This document shows positions 1 to 7,402 of a DNA stretch of 64,000 nucleotides, piece after piece. Each line of letters opens with the position of its first letter. Within the stretch, counting starts at the first letter, position 1. A program made the position numbers and the translations under genes. This DNA is from Rhizobium sp. BK196 (GTDB lineage: Bacteria > Pseudomonadota > Alphaproteobacteria > Rhizobiales > Rhizobiaceae): contig NZ_JACHZB010000010.1 in assembly GCF_014193255.1 (NCBI RefSeq), positions 186,001-250,000 on the forward strand. Reading direction: 5' to 3'. The notes beneath the pieces were generated by a model. It worked only from the letters and a program-made list of their open reading frames with translations. It was not told the DNA's origin and did not search any database.

Positions 1-39
1 CCCAACCCGCTTATGGAAACCGGCGTAGCGCGGAATCAT
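1..39 (-). CDS. possible 5' fragment of a gene running off the left edge
   Basis: On the minus strand an ATG at 39 opens a frame that stays open to the window edge (MIPRYAGFHKRVG). An in-frame TAA lies 27 bases upstream of the ATG. Only 13 codons are visible and there is no convincing ribosome-binding site, so this may be chance. If real, it would be transcribed in the same direction as accA and lie downstream of it. The rest of 40-168 is non-coding sequence 3' of accA, in which I see no clear terminator. Confidence 0.2.
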   Translation of the reverse strand, partial: MIPRYAGFHKRVG

Positions 40-168
40 AGGCGGCTTATACTTGATAAATCCTTACCAGCCTATGACTTGCGCGGACGTGTCCTGCAAG
101 CGCAATGTTACAGATAACATTATTGTGGCCAAGATTTGGCCCCAATCGGCTGCGCCGGTTTGTGGAAC

Positions 169-1122
169 TTACAGATTGCGGCCCATGGCGAGGAATTTCT
201 GGCGGCGGTCGTTGCGCAACTGTTCGCCGGAGCGGGAAGCCATTTCGGCCAGCGCATTGGCGATGACGTCGCCCGTCGCGGCGATGACGCTGTCGGGATC
301 ACGGTGTGCGCCGCCGAGCGGTTCGGGGATGATGCCGTCGATGACGCCGAGCCCCTTCAGGTCTTCGGCGGTGATCTTCATGTTGGTCGCCGCTTCCTTG
401 GCGCGGGTGGAATCGCGCCAGAGAATCGAGGCGGCACCTTCCGGCGAGATGACGCTGTAGATCGAATGTTCGAGCATGTAGACGCGGTTGCCGGTGGCGA
501 TCGCGATCGCGCCGCCCGAGCCGCCTTCGCCAATGACGATCGAGATCAGCGGCACCTTGACGGCGAGGCACATTTCGGTCGAACGGGCGATGGCTTCGGC
601 CTGACCGCGTTCTTCGGCGCCGACACCCGGATAGGCGCCTGCGGTATCGACGAGCGTGATGATCGGAAGCTGGAAACGATCGGCCATTTCGAGGATGCGG
701 ATCGCCTTGCGGTAGCCTTCCGGACGGGCGCTGCCGAAATTGTGCTTCAAGCGGCTCTTGGTATCGTTGCCCTTTTCCTGGCCGATGACGGCGACCGGCT
801 GGCCGCGGAAGCGGGCAAGACCAGCCTGGATGGCGGCATCCTCGGAAAACTTGCGGTCGCCGGCAAGCGGCGTGAATTCCTGGAAGAGGGTCTTAGCATA
901 GTCGACGAAATGCGGACGCTGCGGGTGGCGCGCGACCTGCGTCTTCTGCCAGGCGTTGAGCTTCGAATAGATCTCGACAATTGCCTCGCGGACGCGGACT
1001 TCGAGCCTGCCGACTTCGTCGGAGGTGTCGATGCTTTCGTCTTCCGTCGCCAGCTTCTTAAGCTCGATGATCTTACCTTCGAGGTCGGAGATCGGCTTTT
1101 CGAAGTCGAGATAGTTGTGCAT
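169..1122 (-). CDS. accA: acetyl-CoA carboxylase carboxyltransferase subunit alpha
   Basis: This is the alpha half of the carboxyltransferase that, with AccD, moves the carboxyl group from biotinyl-AccB to acetyl-CoA and makes malonyl-CoA for fatty-acid synthesis in the cytoplasm. At 317 aa it has the normal bacterial AccA length. The N-terminal helical segment (about 1-60) is followed by the crotonase-like fold with DTAGAYPG (159-166), GEGGSGGAIAIA (198-209) and SVISPEGAASILW (223-235), all AccA hallmarks. It lies 62 bases downstream of xerD on the same strand, so read-through from xerD is possible. No strong Shine-Dalgarno sits right before the ATG, but the MHNYLDFEKP start matches the family. 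Confidence 0.97.
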   Translation of the reverse strand: MHNYLDFEKPISDLEGKIIELKKLATEDESIDTSDEVGRLEVRVREAIVEIYSKLNAWQKTQVARHPQRPHFVDYAKTLFQEFTPLAGDRKFSEDAAIQAGLARFRGQPVAVIGQEKGNDTKSRLKHNFGSARPEGYRKAIRILEMADRFQLPIITLVDTAGAYPGVGAEERGQAEAIARSTEMCLAVKVPLISIVIGEGGSGGAIAIATGNRVYMLEHSIYSVISPEGAASILWRDSTRAKEAATNMKITAEDLKGLGVIDGIIPEPLGGAHRDPDSVIAATGDVIANALAEMASRSGEQLRNDRRQKFLAMGRNL

Positions 1123-1184
1123 GAGGTGCGTTTCCGTTCCTTGTGCGCGGGGCAGTTTCCTGGTTCCGTCCCTTGTCGCCGGTC

Positions 1185-2138
1185 CTATTCGTGCTTTTTC
1201 GCCTGTTTTGCAAGGGGGTGGTGCGTATGGACGAGTTGCTGGAGCCGTTCTTCCAGAACATGCGTATAGATTTGTGTCGTCGAAATGTCCTGATGGCCGA
1301 GAAGTTCCTGCACCACGCGCAGGTCCGCGCCATTGGCCAGAAGGTGGCTCGCGAAGGCGTGTCGCATGACATGCGGAGAAATCATGGAAGGCGTCAGGCC
1401 GGCGCGGATCGCCAACATCTTGAGATCTCGGGCGAAGACCTGCCGCGGGAGGTAGCCTTCCTTCGAGGCAGCGGGGAATAGCCAGGGGCTGTCCTGAGGC
1501 TGTTTTGATGCGGCGTTTTCGGCCGCCAGCATGCGGCCGTAGGCTTTCAGCGCGGCAATTGCCGATTGGGAAAGCGGTACCAACCGCTCCTTGTTGCCCT
1601 TGCCGCGGATCATCAGGAAACGTCCTTCCTGATCGAGAACGCGGGCGGGAAGCGAGACGAGCTCGCTGACACGCATACCGGTGGCATAGAGCAGTTCCAA
1701 CAGTGCCAGCATGCGCATGCGGTGAAGCTGGCCGGCGGCAGGGTCAGCGGCCTCGGTTTCTGCCTGAGTAAGCAGCTTGGTCACTTCATCGACGCCCATC
1801 GTCTTCGGCAGGGAGCGGCCCTTCTTCGGTGCGTCGAGAATGCTGGTCGGATCGTCGGTGCGTAGGCCCTCGGCATAGAGAAACTTGTAGAACTGGCGCA
1901 TGGCGGCAAGGCGGCGGGCCTGCGAGGAAGGCTTGAAACCCTGCGCGGACAGCGAGCCAAGATAAGCGCCGAGATCGCCGGATGCCGCCTCTGTCAGGCG
2001 GATGCTGCGGCCGTGCAGGAAGGAGCGCAGGTCGTCCAGATCGCGTTCGTAGGATTGCAGCGTATTGACTGCAGCACCCCGCTCGGCACTCATCATTTCC
2101 AGGAATGACTCCACATGGACGCGGCCGAGGTCCTTCAT
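1185..2138 (-). CDS. xerD: site-specific tyrosine recombinase XerD
   Basis: XerD acts with XerC at dif to resolve chromosome dimers at division under FtsK control. The 317-aa protein has an N-terminal SAM-like core-binding domain (about 5-95) and a C-terminal catalytic domain. The tyrosine-recombinase residues are all visible: R156 (ATGMRVSEL), a lysine in the RGKGNKERLVP hairpin (about 180-187), H256 and R259 (HVMRH), H282 (LLGHQD) and nucleophile Y291 (QIYTHV). The text around H256-Y291 is typical of XerD rather than XerC or phage integrases. It starts 4 bases after a small membrane-protein gene, so the two are probably co-transcribed. No integrated element surrounds it, so this is the housekeeping recombinase. 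Confidence 0.95.
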   Translation of the reverse strand: MKDLGRVHVESFLEMMSAERGAAVNTLQSYERDLDDLRSFLHGRSIRLTEAASGDLGAYLGSLSAQGFKPSSQARRLAAMRQFYKFLYAEGLRTDDPTSILDAPKKGRSLPKTMGVDEVTKLLTQAETEAADPAAGQLHRMRMLALLELLYATGMRVSELVSLPARVLDQEGRFLMIRGKGNKERLVPLSQSAIAALKAYGRMLAAENAASKQPQDSPWLFPAASKEGYLPRQVFARDLKMLAIRAGLTPSMISPHVMRHAFASHLLANGADLRVVQELLGHQDISTTQIYTHVLEERLQQLVHTHHPLAKQAKKHE

Positions 2139-2142
2139 CGCG

Positions 2143-2319
2143 TCACTTCTTCGTGGTGTTGATGGTGCCTGTCGAGGGCGGGTTTACCCGCTCGGAAGGG
2201 ATGCGGATCGTCACATCCCGCTCCTGCGGCTCGACGAAGGTGACGAGCGCCCACATCGCTCCATAGATCAATCCGGCAATGACCGCCAGGACGGACAGGA
2301 AACGGATCAGGCTCGGCAT
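2143..2319 (-). CDS. small single-pass membrane protein upstream of xerD
   Basis: This is a 58-aa protein starting MPSLIRFLSVLAVIAG. One hydrophobic segment (about residues 4-26) is followed by a short soluble tail with VEPQERDVTIRIPSER. The frame opens further upstream, but this ATG gives the natural N-terminal anchor, and the upstream extension reads as non-coding. It ends 4 bases before xerD, which suggests a two-gene unit divergent from aroK. I recognise it only as a small protein commonly found in front of xerD in rhizobia. Its function is unknown, and nothing visible supports an enzymatic role. Confidence 0.6.
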   Translation of the reverse strand: MPSLIRFLSVLAVIAGLIYGAMWALVTFVEPQERDVTIRIPSERVNPPSTGTINTTKK

Positions 2320-2408
2320 CCGGCTACTCCTTAGAACTGCTTCTGTTATAAGAAGCATGTTTGCAAGTGCAAGAAGGCGCAGTGAGACCATGATTCCCTT
2401 GCCCGCGA

Positions 2409-2437
2409 CTTGACGCTACACCCGCATTTGTCGATAC
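2409..2437 (+). promoter_or_regulatory. predicted sigma-70-type promoter of aroK-aroB
   Basis: CTTGAC (2409-2414) matches the rhizobial -35 consensus, and CGATAC (2432-2437) lies exactly 17 bases further on as a partial -10 (consensus CTATAT). Transcription would start near 2444, about 20 bases before the aroK ATG at 2466. The call rests on motif and spacing only. Confidence 0.5.
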
Positions 2438-2465
2438 CGTTTGCAAACAAAGTGTGAATGGACCG

Positions 2466-3056
2466 ATGAGTGAACCCCCAGTTTCCGTTGCAGACAGCCT
2501 GAGAGATAGAGCTCGCGCCGCGCTCGGTTCACGCAATCTCATCCTCGTCGGCCTCATGGGAGCCGGAAAATCCTCGGTCGGTCGCCTCGTTGCGCACCAG
2601 CTCGGCATTCCCTTCATCGACAGCGATATAGAAATCGAGCGCGTCTCGCGCATGACGATCACCGAGCTTTTCGCCGCTTATGGGGAAGAAGAGTTTCGGG
2701 CGCTCGAAGCTCGGGTGATGAAGCGTCTGCTGAAGGGCGGCCCGCGTGTCGTCTCTACCGGTGGCGGCGCCTTCATCAATGCCCGCACGCGCAAGCATAT
2801 CAAGAAGGGCGGCCTTTCGGTCTGGCTGAAGGCAGATCTCGACGTGCTCTGGGATCGGGTCAATAAGCGCGATACACGTCCGCTGCTGAAGACCGAAAAC
2901 CCGAAGCAGACGCTCGAAAATCTGATGAATGCCCGCTATCCCGTTTATGCGGAGGCCGATCTCACGGTGCTTTCGCGCGACGTGCGCAAGGAAGTCATGG
3001 CTGATGAAGTGCTGAGAGCCGTGGTCGAGGCCCAGAAAGAAAGTGCAGTATCATGA
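2466..3056 (+). CDS. aroK: shikimate kinase
   Basis: The enzyme phosphorylates shikimate at the 3-hydroxyl with ATP, the fifth step of the shikimate pathway. The 196-aa protein shows Walker A GLMGAGKS (29-36), the shikimate-binding DSD (52-54), the GGG loop (99-101) and the lid arginine in RDTRPLL (about 135-141). A GTG four codons upstream (2454) is also in frame. I chose the ATG because family members start MSEP-like and the predicted transcription start is very near the GTG. Its stop overlaps the aroB start (ATGA, 3053-3056), so the two are translationally coupled. The short N-terminal extension before the P-loop is usual in rhizobial AroK. Confidence 0.95.
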   Translation: MSEPPVSVADSLRDRARAALGSRNLILVGLMGAGKSSVGRLVAHQLGIPFIDSDIEIERVSRMTITELFAAYGEEEFRALEARVMKRLLKGGPRVVSTGGGAFINARTRKHIKKGGLSVWLKADLDVLWDRVNKRDTRPLLKTENPKQTLENLMNARYPVYAEADLTVLSRDVRKEVMADEVLRAVVEAQKESAVS

Positions 3057-4183
3057 ACACGATCACGTCAGCTTCCGCCGTCCGCAAGGTGCATGTGCCG
3101 CTTGGCGAGCGAGCCTATGATATTATGATCGGGCCGGGGCTGATCGCCCGCGCCGGCAGTGAGGTCGCCTCGCGGATCAAGGGCCGCAAGGCCGCGATCG
3201 TCACCGACGAGCATGTGGCACCGCTTTATCTCGATGCCTTGAAGGCAAGTCTGGATGCTGCAGGCATCGCCTCGGCGTCAGTCGTCTTGCCGGCCGGCGA
3301 GAAGACCAAGAGTTTCGAGCATTTGATCAATGTCTGTGATAAGGTTCTGGAAGCCCGCGTTGAACGCAACGACTACGTCATCGCGCTCGGTGGCGGCGTC
3401 ATCGGCGACCTCTCGGGTTTTGCCGCCGGCATCGTCAGGCGTGGTGTGCGTTTCGTACAGGTGCCGACCTCGCTGCTCTCCCAGGTTGATTCTTCCGTCG
3501 GCGGCAAGACCGGCATCAATAGCCGCCACGGCAAGAATCTCATCGGTGTGTTCCATCAGCCGGATCTGGTTCTTGCCGATACCGATGTCCTGAATTCCCT
3601 GAGCGAACGCGAATTCCGCGCCGGTTATGCCGAAGTCGCCAAGTATGGCCTGATCGACAAGCCGGATTTCTTCGCCTGGCTGGAGAACAACTGGCAGGCA
3701 GTCTTTGCCGGTGGCTCGGCTCGTATCGAAGCGATTGCGGTGAGTTGCCAAGCCAAGGCAGATGTCGTGGTTGCCGACGAGCGGGAAAACGGCCAGCGGG
3801 CGCTGCTCAATCTCGGCCACACCTTCGGCCATGCGCTGGAGGCCGCGACCGCCTATGACAGCAGCCGGCTGGTCCATGGTGAAGGCGTTTCGATCGGCAT
3901 GGTGCTGGCGCATGAATTTTCGGCGCGCATGAACCTTGCAAGCCCCGACGACGCCCGCCGTGTCGAGGCGCACCTGAAGGCCGTCGGCCTGCCGACACGC
4001 ATGTCGGAGATCCCAGGGATCCTCCCGCCGGCCGAAGTGCTGATGGATGCGATCGCGCAGGACAAGAAGGTCAAGGGCGGCAAGCTCACCTTCATTCTCA
4101 CCCGTGGCATCGGCCAGTCTTTCGTCGCCGATGACGTGCCGGCTTCCGAAGTGATCAGCTTTCTCAAGGAAAAACATCCCTGA
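3053..4183 (+). CDS. aroB: 3-dehydroquinate synthase
   Basis: AroB converts DAHP to 3-dehydroquinate using NAD and a divalent metal, the second step of the shikimate pathway. At 376 aa it is full length. NAD-binding ALGGGVIGDLSGF (111-123), the DSSVGGKTG substrate loop (146-154) and the metal ligands E194, H256 (NLGHTFGH) and H275 (LVHGEG) are present. It overlaps aroK by 4 bases and the next gene by 1 base (TGATG), giving a tight aroK-aroB-transporter operon. The aroK-aroB pairing is ancient and widely conserved, while the third gene is a typical alphaproteobacterial addition. Confidence 0.97.
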   Translation: MNTITSASAVRKVHVPLGERAYDIMIGPGLIARAGSEVASRIKGRKAAIVTDEHVAPLYLDALKASLDAAGIASASVVLPAGEKTKSFEHLINVCDKVLEARVERNDYVIALGGGVIGDLSGFAAGIVRRGVRFVQVPTSLLSQVDSSVGGKTGINSRHGKNLIGVFHQPDLVLADTDVLNSLSEREFRAGYAEVAKYGLIDKPDFFAWLENNWQAVFAGGSARIEAIAVSCQAKADVVVADERENGQRALLNLGHTFGHALEAATAYDSSRLVHGEGVSIGMVLAHEFSARMNLASPDDARRVEAHLKAVGLPTRMSEIPGILPPAEVLMDAIAQDKKVKGGKLTFILTRGIGQSFVADDVPASEVISFLKEKHP

Positions 4184-5493
4184 TGTCAGTCGAGGGCACC
4201 CTGGCGTTTTTATCGGTCTACTGGCCGGAGATCATTTCGATCGCGGCCCTGGTATTGATGTCTGCCTTCTTTTCGGGATCCGAAACCGCGCTGACCGCTG
4301 TTTCGAGAAGCCGGATCCATACGCTGGAAGCCAATGGCGATGAGCGTGCCGGTCTCGTCAGAACCCTCATCGAGCGTCGTGACAGGCTGATCGGTGCGCT
4401 GCTGATCGGCAACAATCTCGCCAACATCCTGTCGTCGTCGCTGGCTACAAGCGTGTTTCTGGGAATCTTCGGCAATTCCGGTGTGGCGCTGGCAACTCTT
4501 GCCATGACCATTATCCTTGTCATCTTCGCGGAAGTCCTGCCGAAAAGTTGGGCGATCTCGACGCCGGAGCGTTTTGCCCTCACCGTTGCGATACCGACGC
4601 GGATATTCGTCGCCGTGGTCGGTCCGATTTCTTCCTTCGTCAATGGTATCGTTCGCCGGATCCTCGGCCTTTTCGGAATCAATCTGTCGCGCGAAGTTTC
4701 GATGCTGTCGGCACACGAAGAGTTGCGAGGCGCTGTCGACCTGTTGCATCGCGAAGGCTCGGTGGTGAAGGCGGACCGCGACCGCCTCGGCGGTGTGCTC
4801 GATCTGGGTGAGCTCGAGCTTTCCGATATCATGGTCCACCGGACGGCGATGCGCGCGATCAATGCCGACGATCCGCCGGAGTCAGTGGTTCGGGCGATCC
4901 TCGAAAGTCCCTATACGCGTATGCCACTGTGGCGCGGTACGATCGACAACATCATCGGTGTCGTGCACGCCAAGGATCTGCTCAGGGCGCTCGCCGAGCC
5001 GAACATGGAGCCACAGCAGCTCGATATCGTGAAGATCGCCCAGAAGCCCTGGTTCGTGCCCGACAGCACCAAACTCGAAGATCAGCTCAATGCCTTTCTG
5101 CGCCGCAAACAGCATTTCGCCGTTGTCGTAGACGAATATGGTGAGGTGCAGGGCATCGTTACGCTCGAGGATATTCTCGAAGAGATCGTCGGCGACATCT
5201 CGGACGAGCATGATATCGACATGCAGGGCGTACGACAGGAGGCCGACGGTTCCATCGTCGTCGATGGCGGCGTGCCGATCCGCGATCTCAATCGTGCGCT
5301 CGACTGGAACCTGCCGGATGAAGAAGCGACGACGATCGCCGGTCTCGTCATCCATGAATCGATGACCATTCCCGAAGAGCGGCAGGCCTTCACCTTCTAT
5401 GGCAAGCGTTTCGTCGTCATGAAGCGGGAGAAAAACCGCATCACCAAGCTGCGCATCCGTCCCGCTGAGGAAGACGAGACTAAACTCGCCTGA
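4183..5493 (+). CDS. CNNM/CorC-HlyC family membrane protein (putative Mg/Co efflux)
   Basis: This 436-aa inner-membrane protein has an N-terminal DUF21/CNNM domain with about four transmembrane segments (residues ~15-160, including the GSETALTAVSRSR motif near 32-44). A pair of CBS domains follows (~205-330), and a CorC_HlyC C-terminal domain ends the protein (~350-430). Proteins of this layout are linked to magnesium or cobalt efflux or homeostasis, with the CBS pair thought to bind adenine nucleotides. It starts inside the aroB stop codon, so it is co-translated with the shikimate genes, though no functional link is evident. The exact substrate cannot be read from sequence. Confidence 0.85.
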   Translation: MSVEGTLAFLSVYWPEIISIAALVLMSAFFSGSETALTAVSRSRIHTLEANGDERAGLVRTLIERRDRLIGALLIGNNLANILSSSLATSVFLGIFGNSGVALATLAMTIILVIFAEVLPKSWAISTPERFALTVAIPTRIFVAVVGPISSFVNGIVRRILGLFGINLSREVSMLSAHEELRGAVDLLHREGSVVKADRDRLGGVLDLGELELSDIMVHRTAMRAINADDPPESVVRAILESPYTRMPLWRGTIDNIIGVVHAKDLLRALAEPNMEPQQLDIVKIAQKPWFVPDSTKLEDQLNAFLRRKQHFAVVVDEYGEVQGIVTLEDILEEIVGDISDEHDIDMQGVRQEADGSIVVDGGVPIRDLNRALDWNLPDEEATTIAGLVIHESMTIPEERQAFTFYGKRFVVMKREKNRITKLRIRPAEEDETKLA

Positions 5494-5551
5494 ACAAGAT
5501 TTCCGTTACCGGCACCATTTCCGTGCGCCGGCTCATCCTAGAGGAACTGAC

Positions 5552-6031
5552 ATGTTCGACATTCTCTGGCGATCCGTCGCCATCGGCATCGGGGCGACAG
5601 TCCTCATGGATATCTGGGCGATCCTGCTCGCAAAGCTCGGCGTGACGCCGTCGCCAAACTGGGCGCCGGCCGGACGCTGGTTCTGGCACCTCGGCAAGGG
5701 CAAGGTCTTTCATGATAATATCGCTGATGCCGCGCCCTACGCCAGCGAGCTGGCGCTCGGCTGGATCGGCCACTATGCGGTCGGAATCCTCTACGGCATC
5801 CTGCTGGCGATTTTCGTCGGCCCGGCCTGGTTTGCTGCGCCGACTTTCCTGCCGGCCTGGATCCTAGGCATCGTCACCGTCGGCGCGGGTTGGTTTCTGA
5901 TGCAACCGGGCCTCGGCCTCGGCTGGGCGGCATCGAAGACGCCGAATCCCACGAAGGCCCGTGTGTTCAATCTGCTCGCCCATACCGTCTTCGGCTTCGG
6001 GCTTTACGCAACGGCGCTCATTATCCGCTAG
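5552..6031 (+). CDS. DUF2938 family membrane protein
   Basis: This 159-aa hydrophobic protein has about four predicted transmembrane helices (roughly 5-25, 70-92, 98-120, 138-157). It contains an amphipathic loop with WAPAGRWFWHLGKGK (about 36-50) and FHDN that fits the DUF2938 family. It has a good ribosome-binding site (GAGGAA, 10 bases before the ATG). It lies 58 bases after the CNNM gene on the same strand and may be the tail of that operon or a separate unit. Family function is unknown. A palindromic repeat begins at its stop codon. Confidence 0.75.
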   Translation: MFDILWRSVAIGIGATVLMDIWAILLAKLGVTPSPNWAPAGRWFWHLGKGKVFHDNIADAAPYASELALGWIGHYAVGILYGILLAIFVGPAWFAAPTFLPAWILGIVTVGAGWFLMQPGLGLGWAASKTPNPTKARVFNLLAHTVFGFGLYATALIIR

Positions 6032-6075
6032 AGCAATTCCAGCAAAAGCGCGCGGCGATTTGCGCCCGGAATTGC
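6031..6075. repeat. intergenic palindromic repeat starting TAGAGCAATTCC
   Basis: GCAATTCC (6033-6040) and GGAATTGC (6068-6075) form outer arms, with a GCAAA/TTTGC pair and GC-rich core inside. The element begins in the stop codon of the DUF2938 gene and lies between convergent genes, so it may also act as a terminator. Its TAGAGC start and nested palindrome are shared with other elements in this window and resemble known rhizobial intergenic mosaic repeats. Confidence 0.6.
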
Positions 6076-6089
6076 ATCAAAAGCAAGCG

Positions 6090-6371
6090 CTACCAGCGCG
6101 TCGGTTCGTCCGGCGCTGACGGCTCGACGGCCAGTGCGTGAAGCCCGGCATCCAACTCGGGCTTCAAGAGGTCGGTGATCGCCCTATGCCGTTGCAGCCG
6201 CGACATGCCGACGAATTTTGCAGAGACGATACGAACGCGCATATGCGTCTCGCCGGTGCCCGTGATGTCCGGCTGGTGACCGGCGTGCAGATGGCTCTCG
6301 TTGATCACGGAGAGGCGTTCGGGCGCAAATGCCTCTTTGAGCTTCTCTTCGATGCTGCTCTGGAGTGTCAT
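6090..6371 (-). CDS. BolA family protein
   Basis: This 93-aa BolA-fold protein works with monothiol glutaredoxins in Fe-S cluster handling and iron-dependent regulation. It shows a conserved histidine in NESHLHAGHQ (about residues 22-31), the RVRIVSAKFVGMSRLQRHRAI stretch (about 43-63), and LHALAVE near the C-terminus. I start it at MTLQSSIEEKL rather than at the upstream ATG (6413), whose extra residues are not BolA-like. It is convergent with the DUF2938 gene and divergent from the J-domain gene, with start codons about 97 bases apart. This bolA/J-domain pairing is common in rhizobia. Confidence 0.88.
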   Translation of the reverse strand: MTLQSSIEEKLKEAFAPERLSVINESHLHAGHQPDITGTGETHMRVRIVSAKFVGMSRLQRHRAITDLLKPELDAGLHALAVEPSAPDEPTRW

Positions 6372-6468
6372 CACCGGGTCTTTTGAAAAAGGTTTCCACC
6401 AAGCCAGCAACATTCCCGTTTGTCAATTCTTGTTGTCGTCAGTCAGCAGCCCCATAATTAGCGCCGCC

Positions 6469-7089
6469 ATGAGACTTGATTCCAAATATTTCGATCGCAT
6501 CCGAACGCGCCGCAGGCGAGAGCAGGAGCCCGAACAGGCGCCCCCAAGCTGTCAGTGGGACGGCTGCGACAAAAAAGGCACGCATCGCGCTCCTGTCGGA
6601 CGCAATGCGGAAGGCCAGTTCTTCTTGTTCTGTTTCGAGCACGTCAAGGACTACAACAAGGGATATAATTATTTCTCCGGCCTCTCGGACGGCGAAATTG
6701 CACGTTACCAGAAGGAGGCGATCACCGGGCATCGCCCCACCTGGACGGTCGGCGTCAACAAGGATGCCAAAAATAGCCCGCTGCATGCCGAGGTCCGCTC
6801 CGGCGCCTATTCGCGCGTGCGCGATCCGTTCGGTTTCGTGAAGGAAGGTGGCGGCAAGGGCAGCGGCCCGCGCTTTCCGCAGGCCCGCAAGCTGAAATCG
6901 CTGGAGGCCAAGGCTTTCGATACGATGGGACTTGCAGCGAACGCCACTTCGGCGGAGATCAAGAGCAAGTACAAGGAACTGGTCAAGAAGCATCACCCCG
7001 ATGCGAATGGCGGCGATCGCGGCTCGGAAGAGCGTTTCCGCGCCGTCATCCAGGCCTATCAATTGTTGAAGCAGAACGGTTTTTGTTAA
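6469..7089 (+). CDS. J-domain (DnaJ-like) protein with C-terminal J domain
   Basis: This 206-aa soluble protein begins MRLDSKYFDRIR and carries a J domain at its very C-terminus (about 145-206). The HPD motif is at 176-178, and helix IV residues follow to the end. The N-terminal 140 residues contain WDGCDKKGTHRAP (a Cys pair, perhaps metal-binding) and CFEHVKDYNKGYNYF. The inverted order (J domain last, no G/F region or zinc domain) marks a specialised Hsp70 co-chaperone, probably tuned to one client. The longer frame starting at 6301 overlaps bolA and is not supported. It is monocistronic, with a 313-base gap before cobS. Confidence 0.85.
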   Translation: MRLDSKYFDRIRTRRRREQEPEQAPPSCQWDGCDKKGTHRAPVGRNAEGQFFLFCFEHVKDYNKGYNYFSGLSDGEIARYQKEAITGHRPTWTVGVNKDAKNSPLHAEVRSGAYSRVRDPFGFVKEGGGKGSGPRFPQARKLKSLEAKAFDTMGLAANATSAEIKSKYKELVKKHHPDANGGDRGSEERFRAVIQAYQLLKQNGFC

Positions 7090-7402
7090 TTCCCGTCCTT
7101 GCTCTTAAGCTTCAATCGGGTATGGTCCACATCGGCTGAGGCCGCAGGCAACCGCGGCATATATATTTGTGCGTTTTCCCGACATCGCCTCTGCCGACCT
7201 TCCGGACGCTGCGTTTCTTGTCCGGGACTCTTTCAAGAATGCTCGCCAGCGGTCATTATCCCGCCGAGGTTTCGTTTCAGTCCCGGAGAAGTATCGCCGA
7301 CGTTCCGACCCTTGGAGAACGCGGAAACGATACTGCGGCGCCATGGTCGCGCAATGGCTGAGATAGTGTGGTCGGGTGGCCGTCACCCGCCTTGGAGACA
7401 TG
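7090..7402 (+). other. 313-base non-coding leader region before cobS
   Basis: No convincing gene is present. The frames that are open here lack ribosome-binding sites and conserved content. The stretch has an AT-rich block CATATATATTT (about 7159-7169) that could be a promoter. A small perfect hairpin, CGGGTG (7373-7378) with CACCCG (7384-7389) around a GCCGT loop, ends 5 bases before the GGAG ribosome-binding site of cobS. I do not see the long conserved cobalamin-riboswitch core, so regulation by B12 cannot be claimed. Confidence 0.5.

Noticed and set aside
136..1269. Long open frame opposite accA and other long antisense frames (for example opposite secA, opposite the TIGR02302 gene)
   Set aside because: They mirror high-GC coding sequence on the other strand. 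The accA, secA and TIGR02302 frames carry all family motifs, and the antisense frames carry none.
1185..2138. xerD as a mobile-element integrase
   Set aside because: The motifs and neighbours match the housekeeping dif recombinase, and there are no attachment repeats or cargo genes.
7169..7366. 65-codon frame in the cobS leader
   Set aside because: It needs a GTG start with no ribosome-binding site, and its composition is Arg/Ser-rich like an out-of-frame reading.
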